Assembly (NCBI RefSeq): GCF_000816085.1 | Contig: NZ_CP008747.1 | Coordinates: 434,001-498,000 of the forward strand | Length of the DNA: 64,000 nt | Direction of reading: 5' to 3' | Source of the DNA: Staphylococcus hyicus | GTDB taxonomy: Bacteria; Bacillota; Bacilli; Staphylococcales; Staphylococcaceae | Shown here: positions 53,134-62,430 of the stretch, one piece after another | Layout: every line of letters begins with the position of its first letter | Numbering within the stretch: position 1 is the stretch's first letter | Program-made: the position numbers and the translations under genes | The notes under the pieces: model-generated | Databases searched by the model: none | Seen by the model: the letters and a program-made list of their open reading frames with translations, nothing else | What the model was told of the DNA's origin: nothing

Positions 53134-54261
53134 ATGACGAAACTTAAGCTTATGACTATTGTTGGTACACGACCTGAAATTATCCGTCTATCGTCAACGA
53201 TTAAAGCATGTGATCGTTATTTTAATCAAGTACTCGTGCATACAGGTCAAAATTATGATTATACCCTTAACCAAGTCTTTTTCGATGACTTACAATTGCG
53301 TGCTCCAGATTACTATTTAGAAGCCGTGGGTGCGCATCTTGGAGAAACAATGGGAAACATCATAGCGAAATCATATGAAGTGCTTCAACAAGAACAACCA
53401 GATGCATTGCTGATTTTAGGTGATACGAACAGCTGTTTATCAGCAGTGGCAGCGAAACGCCTGAAAATCCCAGTATTTCACATGGAAGCAGGAAATCGTT
53501 GTTTCGACCAAAATGTTCCTGAAGAGATTAACCGTAAAATCGTAGACCATGTCAGTGACGTTAATTTACCTTACACAGAACATAGTCGCCGTTACCTATT
53601 AGATGAAGGGTTTAAAAAACAAAACATTTTCGTAACTGGCTCACCAATGAAAGAAGTGTTAGATGAACACGCGGATAAAATAAATCATAGTGATGTTTTG
53701 AACACACTTGGCTTAAAACCACAAGAATATATACTAGTATCTGCACATCGCGAAGAAAATATTGATCATGAAGATAATTTTATGTCATTAATGAATGCGA
53801 TTAATGAAATTGCGAAAAAATACCAACTGCCAATTATTTATTCAACACATCCTAGAAGTTGGAAAAAAATTGAGGAACGCAATTTTAAATTTCACCCATT
53901 AGTTCGACAACTTAAACCATTTGGTTTTTTTGATTATAATGCATTACAAAAAAACGCATTTGTCGTGCTCTCTGATAGCGGTACGCTTTCAGAAGAATCA
54001 TCCATGTTAAAGTTTCCGGGAGTGTTAATTCGAACATCTACAGAGCGCCCCGAAGTTTTAGATAAAGGGACTGTTATCATTGGGGGCATCACATACGAAA
54101 ATTTAGTACAATCTGTTGAAATGGCACGTGAAATGCAAAAACATAATGAGCCAATGATTGATGCGATTGATTATAAAGATACGAATGTTTCGATAAAAGT
54201 TGTCAAAATTATTCAAAGCTATAAAGACATTATTAATCGTAATACGTGGAGAAAATTATGA
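53134..54261 (+). CDS. capG: UDP-N-acetyl sugar 2-epimerase CapG (L-FucNAc formation)
   Basis: This is the last enzyme in UDP-L-FucNAc synthesis, a WecB-like 2-epimerase. The 375-residue protein has [14 protein letters not shown] near residue 11, [46 protein letters not shown] near residue 112, SAHREENID and the C-terminal [21 protein letters not shown] with RPEVLDKGT. All nucleotide-binding residues typical of the family appear present. It ends four bases inside the acetyltransferase gene (ATGA). With CapE and CapF it predicts L-FucNAc in the capsule repeat, as in S. aureus types 5 and 8. Confidence 0.93.
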   Translation: MTKLKLMTIVGTRPEIIRLSSTIKACDRYFNQVLVHTGQNYDYTLNQVFFDDLQLRAPDYYLEAVGAHLGETMGNIIAKSYEVLQQEQPDALLILGDTNSCLSAVAAKRLKIPVFHMEAGNRCFDQNVPEEINRKIVDHVSDVNLPYTEHSRRYLLDEGFKKQNIFVTGSPMKEVLDEHADKINHSDVLNTLGLKPQEYILVSAHREENIDHEDNFMSLMNAINEIAKKYQLPIIYSTHPRSWKKIEERNFKFHPLVRQLKPFGFFDYNALQKNAFVVLSDSGTLSEESSMLKFPGVLIRTSTERPEVLDKGTVIIGGITYENLVQSVEMAREMQKHNEPMIDAIDYKDTNVSIKVVKIIQSYKDIINRNTWRKL

Positions 54262-54869
54262 TAAAACGTCTAACAAAAGTTTTGAAGCTCTTTAAAAATC
54301 AATCGTCTAAAGAAAAAAATATAAAAATCAATCGTTTGGCTTATATTCATAACAGCACATTTGAAGGTCATAACTATATCGATCGCCTTTGTAAAATAAG
54401 AAACTGTCACTTTGGTAAGTATAGTTATGTCGGTTTCGAAAGTGATTTTAATCAAGTTGAGATTGGAAATTACTGTTCAATTTCTTCTAATGTCAAAATT
54501 GGTCTCGGAAAACACCCAACACATTTGTTTAGCAGTTCCCCAGTTTTCTATTCTAATCAAAATCCATTCGGGTTAAAATCAGCATATTTGAAGTTTGATG
54601 ATCAACCACAACGTACTATCATTAAAAATGACGTTTGGATTGGAGCGAATGTGGTAGTCAAAGATGGTGTAACTATCGGGGATGGCGCTGTCATCGCTAC
54701 TGGCGCAGTGGTTACGAAAGATGTTGAACCGTATACCATTGTTGGTGGAGTACCTGCACAATTTATGAAAAAGCGTTTTGATGATGAAACTATAAAAAAA
54801 TTACAAGAAAGCCAATGGTGGTTAAAGTCGCATACTGAATTGGAATCAGTGCATTTCACCGTTGATTAA
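54258..54869 (+). CDS. Hexapeptide-repeat O-acetyltransferase (CapH position)
   Basis: This is a left-handed beta-helix acetyltransferase expected to add acetyl to the capsule. The 203-residue protein (start 54258, overlapping the capG stop as ATGA, with GGAGAA upstream) has repeated hexapeptides. These run from [14 protein letters not shown] through [33 protein letters not shown], with catalytic histidine candidates in [10 protein letters not shown]. The end [13 protein letters not shown] is typical of CatB/VAT-type enzymes. It occupies the place of capH in S. aureus. Which sugar it acetylates is unknown, so no symbol is given. Confidence 0.85.
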   Translation: MIKRLTKVLKLFKNQSSKEKNIKINRLAYIHNSTFEGHNYIDRLCKIRNCHFGKYSYVGFESDFNQVEIGNYCSISSNVKIGLGKHPTHLFSSSPVFYSNQNPFGLKSAYLKFDDQPQRTIIKNDVWIGANVVVKDGVTIGDGAVIATGAVVTKDVEPYTIVGGVPAQFMKKRFDDETIKKLQESQWWLKSHTELESVHFTVD

Positions 54870-54886
54870 ATGTGTAGGTGATATAT

Positions 54887-55996
54887 ATGAAGATATTAAA
54901 TATCGTATCTAGCAATGTCGTTCAAGATCCTAGAGTATTGAAGCAAATTGAAACAATCAGATCAATGACAGATACGTATCTCATAATAGGGAAGAACAAT
55001 GAAAGAGCGACAAATGAGCGTCTAAATAATGTGAATTTTAATCTTAAATTGCTTGGTAAAAATATAGATGATACAAAAATGATATCTAAGATAATAAATA
55101 GAGTAAAGTTTGCATTTAACGTTTCAAAGGAAATTAGAAAATATCAACCCGATATCATTCATGCGAATGATTTTGATGTTTTATTCATGGTGTTTTTATC
55201 AAGATATCGTAAAGCAAAAGTGATTTATGATGCGCATGAGATATATTCGAAAAACTCCAATATAAATAGAATTAAAGTATTATCTAAGTTAGTTCACAGC
55301 ATTGAAAAGCAGATTATCAAAAAGGTTGATGGCTTTGTAACTGTAAGCTATGCTGCTAAAAACTATTATAAGAATATGGGATACGCTAAAGAACCTGAGG
55401 TAATTACAAATGCCCCTATGTTAATGAATACTGACTTAGAAACAAACAAACATGATTTATTTGAAGTGGTATACCAAGGTCAAATTGTTGCAGATCGTGG
55501 TTATGACGAATTCATTCATGCTGCGAAAATTGAAAAAGATACACGCTTTGTAATTCGTGGCTTCGGTCCACTAGAGCATGAGTTAAAAGAAATAGTTAAA
55601 AAAGAGGATATTAATAACTGTTTTTTTGATTCTGCTGTTGAAATAAATGATTTAATACCTAAATTAACAGAAAGTCATATTGGTGTAGTATTAACTAAAC
55701 CGGTATCGATAAATTATGAGTACACTGTTTCTAACAAAATCTTTGAATGTATTCATGCAGGATTGCCAGTAATTTTATCGCCAGTAAAAGAACATATTTA
55801 TTTAAATAATAAGTATAATTTGGGGATTGTCATTGACGAAGTGACGCCAGAAAATATAGCACAAGCGGTTAGAGAATTAAAGTCAAATCATTCTCTTTAT
55901 CAAACTCTTAGAAACAATGCTATTCAAGCAGCACATCAATTAAACTGGCAAAAAGAAAGTGAAAAACTCAAAGCATTATATCTATTCAATTCATAG
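54887..55996 (+). CDS. GT4-family glycosyltransferase
   Basis: This is a GT-B fold enzyme likely to add one sugar of the repeat unit. The 369-residue protein (start 54887, AGGTG six bases before) has an N-terminal half with DIIHANDFDVLF and VIYDAHEIY, as in GT4 proteins. Its C-terminal half has VVYQGQIVADRGYDEFI and the EX7E-like region SNKIFECIHAGLPVILSPV. Its composition is more A/T-rich than capB-G, and it marks the start of the variable part of the locus. The acceptor and donor cannot be deduced. Confidence 0.85.
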   Translation: MKILNIVSSNVVQDPRVLKQIETIRSMTDTYLIIGKNNERATNERLNNVNFNLKLLGKNIDDTKMISKIINRVKFAFNVSKEIRKYQPDIIHANDFDVLFMVFLSRYRKAKVIYDAHEIYSKNSNINRIKVLSKLVHSIEKQIIKKVDGFVTVSYAAKNYYKNMGYAKEPEVITNAPMLMNTDLETNKHDLFEVVYQGQIVADRGYDEFIHAAKIEKDTRFVIRGFGPLEHELKEIVKKEDINNCFFDSAVEINDLIPKLTESHIGVVLTKPVSINYEYTVSNKIFECIHAGLPVILSPVKEHIYLNNKYNLGIVIDEVTPENIAQAVRELKSNHSLYQTLRNNAIQAAHQLNWQKESEKLKALYLFNS

Positions 55997-56017
55997 CTAG
56001 GAAGAGAGTGACCACAA

Positions 56018-56074
56018 ATGAAGTACGTTGTTATTATGTTAATAATAGCACTTTCATACATTAAAGATCTCTAA
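56018..56074 (+). other. Very short ORF, possibly a gene remnant
   Basis: An ATG at 56018, 13 bases after AGGAAGAGAG, opens an 18-codon hydrophobic frame (MKYVVIMLIIALSYIKDL). It could be the leftover start of a deleted membrane gene, such as a polymerase, or a chance ORF. The rest of 55997-56143 is A/T-rich and has only the flippase ribosome site. Confidence 0.25.
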
Positions 56075-56143
56075 AGTATAAAGTGAGTTTAATTTTTTAT
56101 CATTTTAATAATAAATTTACACGGAGAAAAGAGATAAATAATT

Positions 56144-57355
56144 ATGAAAAAAAAGAACTTCATACTGGATAGTTTTAAAACAATAACTAGTACTATCATT
56201 GTAGCTTTTTCTTTGCAATTTTTTGCTTATCCAACAATTAATCATTCGTTAGGCAGTGAAACTTTTGGTGAAATATTAAGTATCTATACAATTATAACTA
56301 TATTTAGTGTTGTGACAGGAAATACACTGAATAACATTAGAATGATTAATGTAAATGAGTATAATGAAAACTTAATATATAGAAATTTCATATTTATACT
56401 AGTTACTTCTTGTTTAATAGAAAGTATTATTTTATTTTTCTTATTTTTCTATTTTTATAAAATAGAGTTAATAACTATATTTTGTTTATTGGTTATTAAC
56501 GTTCTTATGATATTGAGGATATATTTGAATGTATACTTCAGATTGAAGTTGCAATTCTCTAAAATCTTGATAGCAGCCATATATCAAGTATTAGGATTAG
56601 CTATAGGTATTTTATTATTCGAGTTTTTTAAATTTTGGATATTAATCTTCTTACTAAGTGAGATATGTATAGTTTTATATACGCTCTATACATTGAGATA
56701 TTTAAAGTTTAATAATGATAATCAAATAAAACCCAAGAAAATACTCCCAGATTATTTGAATTTACTAGTGAGTAATAGTTTGAATAATGTAAATATATAT
56801 ATTGATAGAATTATTTTATTGCCGATAATTGGTGGAGGAGCGGTAGCTATTTCATTCTTAGCTACATTTATAGGGAAAATTTTTGCAACGTTTATGTTTC
56901 CAATAAATAACGTAATTTTATCCTATATATCTGTTAAGGCTACTAATAATAAAAAGCGTCTTTACTTAATCGTTAATGTTTATGGAGTTATTCTTTCAGT
57001 ATTAATTATTTTAGTGTCCTACCCTACGACACTTTTTATAGTTGAGTATTTTTATCATCACAATAGTTCAGAGGTTAGACCGTTTATCATACTAGGCAAT
57101 ATAGGTGTATTTCTAGGTGTAATAGCAACAATGATTCAATCATTAAATACGAAGTATATTTCTATTACTAAACAAACGAGTTATGTAACCATTCACACTA
57201 TTATTTATATAATTTTGTCTTTAATTTTAACAGGTTTATATGGGCTGATTGGATTTTTTATTATCACTCTTATAGCTAATGTTATTAAAGTATTCTTACT
57301 AACTTATATAGGAGTCAAAGACTGTGATACCTATACAAGTAATGAAGTACAATAA
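56144..57355 (+). CDS. Wzx-like polysaccharide repeat-unit flippase
   Basis: This membrane protein is predicted to flip the lipid-linked repeat unit. The 403-residue protein has about twelve membrane segments and few charged residues. Its N-terminal GSETFGEILSIYTIITIF and a mid-region with NVNIYIDRIILLPIIGGGAVAISFLATFIG follow the pattern of the PST/MATE-like Wzx family, where Asp/Arg in a helix is conserved. It lies in the CapK-like position of the locus. It is strongly A/T-rich, like other variable capsule genes. A 157-base gap separates it from the next gene. Confidence 0.8.
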   Translation: MKKKNFILDSFKTITSTIIVAFSLQFFAYPTINHSLGSETFGEILSIYTIITIFSVVTGNTLNNIRMINVNEYNENLIYRNFIFILVTSCLIESIILFFLFFYFYKIELITIFCLLVINVLMILRIYLNVYFRLKLQFSKILIAAIYQVLGLAIGILLFEFFKFWILIFLLSEICIVLYTLYTLRYLKFNNDNQIKPKKILPDYLNLLVSNSLNNVNIYIDRIILLPIIGGGAVAISFLATFIGKIFATFMFPINNVILSYISVKATNNKKRLYLIVNVYGVILSVLIILVSYPTTLFIVEYFYHHNSSEVRPFIILGNIGVFLGVIATMIQSLNTKYISITKQTSYVTIHTIIYIILSLILTGLYGLIGFFIITLIANVIKVFLLTYIGVKDCDTYTSNEVQ

Positions 57356-57512
57356 AAAGATAAATTATATAAAGAAGCAACATTAGATTTTTAATTTCGT
57401 CACACCTCTTGGTGTAATACCCCCCTTTTTAAGTTGTAATTGAAAGCATTATTGATATTAAGAGAGTCTTTGTAAGTTATTTTTATAAATAAATTCGATT
57501 TGAGGTTATGCT

Positions 57513-58724
57513 ATGAACATCTTATTTCTAACAATGGTTAAAATTAATTCGAAAAGCGAAGAGGGAATTTATCAAGATTTTATTAATGAAATCTCTAGAA
57601 GAGGGAATAATGTTTTTGTAGTTACACCTATTGAAAGCCGAGAAAATAGGGAAACGTATTTAGTAGATGAAGATAATGTGAAAATATTACGTGTGAAAAC
57701 AGGTAACGTAACTAAAACATCAAAGTTAAAAAAGGGAATTAACCAACTCAAGCTTCAGTCTCAATTTAATAAAGCAATTAAAGATTTTTATAAAGACATT
57801 TCATTTGACTTAATAGTATATTCGACTCCTCCAATTACATTTTCTAAATTGATTACAAAGCTTAAGAAAGATTTTAATGCAATAACGTATTTAATGTTAA
57901 AAGACATTTTTCCGCAAAATGCCGTTGACATACAAATGATAAAGAATAATAGCATTTTATATAAATTCTTCCGAAAAAAAGAGTTAAATACTTATAAAGT
58001 ATCTGATTTAATAGGGGTTATGTCAAAGGAAAACAAAAATTATATCATCAAACATAGTAATGTTAAACCCGAAAAAATTCATATATTTAGGAATTCTATT
58101 TATGAAATGAATTTAAGTTCAAGCAACCGGAGTGTATTAACAAAATATGGTATCGATATTAATAAAAAAATCTTAATTTATGGTGGTAATATAGGAGAAC
58201 CACAAGGGTATAAAAACATAATAGCATTTATAAAAAGATTTAATGAAGTAAAAAATGCTAACTTGATTATCATTGGAAGTGGGACTAGATTTAATGATGT
58301 CAAAGCTGCAGCAAAAAATATTAAGGATGTTTTTGTTTTAGATCAATTGCCTAAAAGAGAGTATGATGCATTGTTAAACCATAGTGACATTGGCATGATA
58401 TTTTTAGATGAGAGATTTACAATACCTAATTATCCGTCACGCCTCACAAGTTATCTTTCCTTAGGTAAACCGGTTATAGCAAGCGTGGATAATTGCACTG
58501 ATATTTCTTCAGACATAGAAAAAAACAATGTAGGTTTTTCAAGTAACTCTAAAAATACTGATTTGCTTATAAAAAATATTAATAAACTGACATCGGATAA
58601 AGAGTTATATAAACAATTATCAGAAAATGCTATATCATTTTTTAATCGCGAATTTAAAATAGAGGATAATGTAGACAGAATGATTTCTGAGATTAGGAGG
58701 TACCAAAATGAAAAGAACCTTTGA
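57513..58724 (+). CDS. GT4-family glycosyltransferase, WbuB/CapL-like
   Basis: This glycosyltransferase is predicted to use an N-acetyl-fucosamine-type donor. The 403-residue protein begins MNILFLTMVKINSKSEEGIYQD and contains YSTPPITFSKLI and MLKDIFPQNAVD, features of the WbuB group that adds L-FucNAc. The C-terminal donor domain has ILIYGGNIGEPQGYKNII, FVLDQLPKREYDALLNHSD and LTSYLSLGKPVIASVD (an EX7E-like region with Asp or Ser changes). It overlaps the phosphoglycosyl-transferase gene by 17 bases. The FucNAc assignment is inference from the presence of CapEFG and family resemblance. Confidence 0.82.
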   Translation: MNILFLTMVKINSKSEEGIYQDFINEISRRGNNVFVVTPIESRENRETYLVDEDNVKILRVKTGNVTKTSKLKKGINQLKLQSQFNKAIKDFYKDISFDLIVYSTPPITFSKLITKLKKDFNAITYLMLKDIFPQNAVDIQMIKNNSILYKFFRKKELNTYKVSDLIGVMSKENKNYIIKHSNVKPEKIHIFRNSIYEMNLSSSNRSVLTKYGIDINKKILIYGGNIGEPQGYKNIIAFIKRFNEVKNANLIIIGSGTRFNDVKAAAKNIKDVFVLDQLPKREYDALLNHSDIGMIFLDERFTIPNYPSRLTSYLSLGKPVIASVDNCTDISSDIEKNNVGFSSNSKNTDLLIKNINKLTSDKELYKQLSENAISFFNREFKIEDNVDRMISEIRRYQNEKNL

Positions 58725-59298
58725 TTTATTAATTGCCTCATTAATATTTATGTATTCATTACCTTTATTTATATTTACGAGTGTTTTAATTAGAATATTC
58801 ATTGGTAAAGGTGTTCTATTTAAACAAGTTAGACCTGGAAAAAATGGTTACCCTTTTAAGTTATATAAATTTCGCACCATGACAAATTCTAAAACTGCTG
58901 ATGGTGAACTATTGCCAGACCACCTAAGAATGACTAAATTAGGTTCAATAATTAGAAGTTCAAGTATTGATGAATTACCACAATTGGTGAATGTTATAAA
59001 AGGTGATTTGAGTTTAGTGGGCCCTAGACCATTGCTAATGGAGTACTTACCTTTATACAATGAAGAACAACGTAAAAGACACGATGTCAAACCTGGAATA
59101 ACTGGCTGGGCTCAAATAAATGGACGCAATACAATATCATGGGATCAAAAATTTAAATTAGATGTTTGGTATGTTGAAAATCAATCATTTAAATTAGATT
59201 TGTATATTTTATATAAAACTTTCCAAAAAGTAATTCAAAAAAAGGACATTTCTGCAGAAAATCACGTCACAGTAGAGAAATTCAGGGGTAATAATTAA
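58708..59298 (+). CDS. Initiating phosphoglycosyl transferase, PglC-like
   Basis: This enzyme is expected to load the first sugar phosphate onto undecaprenyl phosphate. The 196-residue protein is a small monotopic PGT with a single N-terminal membrane segment and the core FKQVRPGKNGYPFKLYKFRTM, SSIDELPQLVNVIKGDLSLVGPRP (the catalytic Asp-Glu pair), and HDVKPGITGWAQINGRNTIS. Compared with S. aureus CapM it looks closer to PglC/WcaJ-small enzymes that use UDP-di-N-acetylbacillosamine. A strong AGGAGG site precedes the ATG. The PglD-like acetyltransferase gene starts on its stop codon. Confidence 0.85.
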   Translation: MKRTFDLLIASLIFMYSLPLFIFTSVLIRIFIGKGVLFKQVRPGKNGYPFKLYKFRTMTNSKTADGELLPDHLRMTKLGSIIRSSSIDELPQLVNVIKGDLSLVGPRPLLMEYLPLYNEEQRKRHDVKPGITGWAQINGRNTISWDQKFKLDVWYVENQSFKLDLYILYKTFQKVIQKKDISAENHVTVEKFRGNN

Positions 59299-59915
59299 TG
59301 AAGAAGCTCATATTAATAGGTAATGGTGGTCATGCAAAAGTTATTAGAGACATTGTTTCATTAAGTGAAGAATATCAATTAGTCGGTTACCTTGATGGTA
59401 AGATAAATGAGTATTTTGTAAAAGATAATCTATTTTATGATTCATTAGAGAATATTTATAAATATAGACATAACTATTACTTTTGTATAGCGATAGGAAA
59501 CAATTATGTACGTGAAAAAATTTATTTAAGTAGCGACATTCCTATTAAGCAATATGCTACGTTAATTCATCCTTCTGCAATTATAAGCTCAAGTGTAAAA
59601 ATTGGAGATGGAACTGTAGTAATGGCAAATGCAGTTATAAACGCTGATTCAATTATCGGTAATCATGTGATTATTAATACAGGAGCTATTGTAGAACATG
59701 ATAATTCAATATCTAATTATGCACATATTTCACCGAATGCAACACTAACTGGAGGAGTAAATATAAAGGAAAGTGTGCATATTGGAGCAAGTGCAGTAGT
59801 AAACCCTTTGATTGAAATAGGCAATCATTCTATAGTAGGATCTGGAGCAACTGTTGTTAAAAATGTTGCTCCATACACCACAGTAATAGGCACACCAGCA
59901 AAACCAAAGGAGTGA
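59298..59915 (+). CDS. Sugar O/N-acetyltransferase, PglD/NeuD-like
   Basis: This enzyme is predicted to acetylate the 4-amino group of a UDP-sugar, completing UDP-di-N-acetylbacillosamine. The 205-residue protein has the NeuD/PglD N-terminal Rossmann-like domain (LILIGNGGHAKVIRDIV) and a C-terminal left-handed beta helix with hexapeptide repeats (ISSSVKIGDGTVVMANAVI...). The catalytic His is probably in VEHDNSIS, as in PglD. It ends with PYTTVIGTPAKPKE. It overlaps the PGT stop (TAATG) and nearly overlaps the aminotransferase start, forming a tight three-gene block. Confidence 0.88.
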   Translation: MKKLILIGNGGHAKVIRDIVSLSEEYQLVGYLDGKINEYFVKDNLFYDSLENIYKYRHNYYFCIAIGNNYVREKIYLSSDIPIKQYATLIHPSAIISSSVKIGDGTVVMANAVINADSIIGNHVIINTGAIVEHDNSISNYAHISPNATLTGGVNIKESVHIGASAVVNPLIEIGNHSIVGSGATVVKNVAPYTTVIGTPAKPKE

Positions 59916-59920
59916 TAGTT

Positions 59921-61057
59921 GTGGAAAATGAAAGAATATTTTTATCAAGACCACATATGGGTGGCACTGAAAAGCATTATATTGATAGAGCATTCGAACA
60001 GAATTGGATAGCTCCGCTAGGTGAAAATGTGAATGAATTTGAAAAATCCGTTAAGTCTTACATCAATGTACCCAACGCAGTAGCTTTAAGTAGTGGGACT
60101 GCAGCTATACATCTAGCCTTAATTGAAAGTGGTGTTGAAGAAGGTGATGTGGTATTTTGTTCATCATTAACATTTTGTGCGACAACCAATCCAGTTTTAT
60201 ATCTAAAAGCTGAGCCAGTACTAATAGATTCTGATTTAGAAACATGGAATATGTCACCTGTAGCATTAAAAAAAGCATTTGAAAAGTATTCAGAGAAAGG
60301 TATTATTCCAAAAGCAGTTATAGTTGTTAATCTATATGGTCAAATGGCAAAGATTGATGAAATTCAATCGATATGTGATAAATATGGCGTTAGATTAATC
60401 GAAGACGCTGCAGAATCACTAGGAGCTAGTTATAAAAATCAAATGAGTGGTACATTTGGTGATTATGGAATTTTTTCATTCAATGGAAACAAAATTATTA
60501 CTACAAGTGGTGGCGGGATGCTTGTATCAAATCGTCACAATTTAGATCATGCTTTATTTTTATCTACTCAAGCTAGGGATAAAGCTTTACACTACCAGCA
60601 TAGCGAGTTGGGATATAATTATAGATTGAGTAATATTTCGGCAGGTATTGGTCGAGGTCAAATGGAAGTGTTAAATCAAAGGGTTAAAAGAAGAAGAGAA
60701 ATATATCAAACTTATAAAGAGGCATTTTCTAATATTAAAGGTTTTTCATTTCAACCAGAGCTTCCAAATTCTAATGGAAATCGATGGCTAACCGCTTTAA
60801 CAGTTAATCCACAACAAGCAGGGTTTTCAGTAAATAAAATTATGGATAAGTTATTGGATGAGAACATAGAAGCAAGACCTGTATGGAAACCAATGCATTT
60901 ACAACCATTGTATAAACAATACGATTATATATATGATTCAAATGATAATTCTAAAAGCTTATTTGAGAATGGCATATGTCTGCCATCCGGTTCAGATATG
61001 ACTGAAAATCAACAGAAAAGAGTTATTTCACTTATTAAAAACTTGTGCGATAATTAA
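59921..61057 (+). CDS. PLP-dependent sugar aminotransferase, PglE-like (DegT family)
   Basis: This enzyme is predicted to convert the CapD 4-keto sugar to a 4-amino sugar. The 378-residue protein (GTG 59921, eight bases after AAAGGAG; an upstream GTG overlaps the ribosome site) has SSGTAAIHLALIESGV near residue 55, VVNLYGQMAKIDEI, EDAAESLGASY near 156, and the PLP lysine in FSFNGNKIITTSGGGMLV. This lysine replaces the usual GSHKN pattern but keeps NGNK-x-I-T-x-GGGG. The pattern fits PglE/PseC relatives. It is the last gene before the terminator. Confidence 0.9.
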   Translation: MENERIFLSRPHMGGTEKHYIDRAFEQNWIAPLGENVNEFEKSVKSYINVPNAVALSSGTAAIHLALIESGVEEGDVVFCSSLTFCATTNPVLYLKAEPVLIDSDLETWNMSPVALKKAFEKYSEKGIIPKAVIVVNLYGQMAKIDEIQSICDKYGVRLIEDAAESLGASYKNQMSGTFGDYGIFSFNGNKIITTSGGGMLVSNRHNLDHALFLSTQARDKALHYQHSELGYNYRLSNISAGIGRGQMEVLNQRVKRRREIYQTYKEAFSNIKGFSFQPELPNSNGNRWLTALTVNPQQAGFSVNKIMDKLLDENIEARPVWKPMHLQPLYKQYDYIYDSNDNSKSLFENGICLPSGSDMTENQQKRVISLIKNLCDN

Positions 61058-61101
61058 CTTTTGCTGTGATGAAAAAGACGTTAAATCTATAATATAAAGT
61101 G

Positions 61102-61138
61102 GTACTAGAAACTGTAACGTTGTTTCTAGTGCTTTTTT
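61102..61138 (+). terminator. Terminator of the capsule operon
   Basis: ACTAGAAAC and GTTTCTAGT form a perfect nine-base stem with loop TGTAACGTT, followed by GC and seven Ts. Confidence 0.9.
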
Positions 61139-61176
61139 TATGAGTTGCAATTCTAATTGAAATCCATTATCATTTA

Positions 61177-61199
61177 TAAAGCGTAATGATTACGATTTG
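61177..61199 (+). promoter_or_regulatory. Zur-box-like operator upstream of the flavoprotein gene
   Basis: GCGTAATGATTACGATTTG matches the core Zur consensus TCGTAATNATTACGA in 13 of 14 fixed positions. TAAA on the left and ATTT on the right extend the longer palindrome. It is a better match than the site before dcd and lies 16 bases before the start codon. Confidence 0.75.
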
Positions 61200-61215
61200 A
61201 AAACGAGGTGTTTAG

Positions 61216-62364
61216 ATGTCTCAATGGATAATAATTGGTGGTGGCGTGCAAGCCACGACCATTGCAATTCATTTAAGAACATTAGGATTGTCCAATAATC
61301 ATTTAAAAATAATAGATCCACACAAAAAATTAATGGCCCAATTTAAAAATCAAACGACACGGATAGGTATGGAGTATTTACGCTCTCCGATTGTGCATCA
61401 TTGTCATCCAGCGCCTTTTGATTTAAAACGTTTTGCACGAGAAGAGGACTATGCACAACCTTTTAAAGGGCGTCATCAAAGACCGCAATTAGATATGTTT
61501 TTTGATCATACAGCTTATTGGATAGAAAAGTATCAATTAGAAGCGTGTCATATTCGAGATGTTGTGATAGATATTAAACGAGAAGATAATTTATGGCATG
61601 TATGCTTAAAAAATGGAAAATGGTTACAAGCTGCACATGTTATTTTAGCTATGGGTACGCATCACCACCCGTTTATCCCAGAAACATTCAACAATGTTCC
61701 AAATGTCTCACATATTCACGATACAGACATTCAACCCAACTATCGCGCCTCCCATGTTGTAGGTAGCGGTATTTCTTCCGGTCATTTAACACTTAAACTT
61801 ATTCATGAAAATCCACAAAAGGTGATTCATTTATGGATGAAAAAAGACTTTGAAATGTTTGATTTTGATGCAGATCCTGCGTGGCTCGGACCTAAGAAGA
61901 TGCGTGGATTTCAACAAGAAACGAATTTATTAGAACGTATAAAGATTAATAAACAGGAACGTCACAAGGGATCGATGCCAAGAGATATGATTATGGCATT
62001 AAAACATTATCAACAAGAAGGTCGACTAGTGATTCATCAAAATCCAATCATACGTTGCGAGGCGCATCATATTATTACAGAAACTGAACGTGTAGAATAT
62101 GACCATATATTACTCGCGACAGGTTTTAAATACGATGTAATGGAACAGCCTTTAATGAAGCGTTTGTGTCAAATGAAAGGGGCACGATGTGTAAAGGAAT
62201 TTCCAAAAACGAACGTTCAATTAGAATGGTTACCACAGTTATATGTCGCGGGGATGATGGCTGATATCGAACTCGGACCGTTTGCACGTAATATTATGGG
62301 AGGACGTCAAGCGGCATTACGTATTGGTGAAGTGTTCCAACAAGCGAATCACATCGCAAGTTAA
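61216..62364 (+). CDS. FAD/NAD(P)-binding oxidoreductase, Zur-box regulated
   Basis: This is a two-dinucleotide-binding-domain flavoprotein of unknown reaction. The 382-residue protein has FAD motif IIGGGVQATTIAIHL at residues 5-19 and a second motif VVGSGISSGHLTLKL near residue 180. The late ATG-type motif is DHILLATGFKYD, and PQLYVAGMMADIELGPFARNIMGGR closes the FAD site. It resembles monooxygenase-like proteins such as lysine/ornithine hydroxylases, but the residues for substrate are not clear. Unusually many histidines lie in EYLRSPIVHHCHPAP and MGTHHHPFIPE. It precedes a Nudix gene by 66 bases and is separated from the capsule by a terminator. Confidence 0.85.
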   Translation: MSQWIIIGGGVQATTIAIHLRTLGLSNNHLKIIDPHKKLMAQFKNQTTRIGMEYLRSPIVHHCHPAPFDLKRFAREEDYAQPFKGRHQRPQLDMFFDHTAYWIEKYQLEACHIRDVVIDIKREDNLWHVCLKNGKWLQAAHVILAMGTHHHPFIPETFNNVPNVSHIHDTDIQPNYRASHVVGSGISSGHLTLKLIHENPQKVIHLWMKKDFEMFDFDADPAWLGPKKMRGFQQETNLLERIKINKQERHKGSMPRDMIMALKHYQQEGRLVIHQNPIIRCEAHHIITETERVEYDHILLATGFKYDVMEQPLMKRLCQMKGARCVKEFPKTNVQLEWLPQLYVAGMMADIELGPFARNIMGGRQAALRIGEVFQQANHIAS

Positions 62365-62430
62365 CTTTTGAAAATTTTATTCATTTGAGATATGATGATT
62401 GGAAAATCATTTATAAAAGAGGATTGTGTG

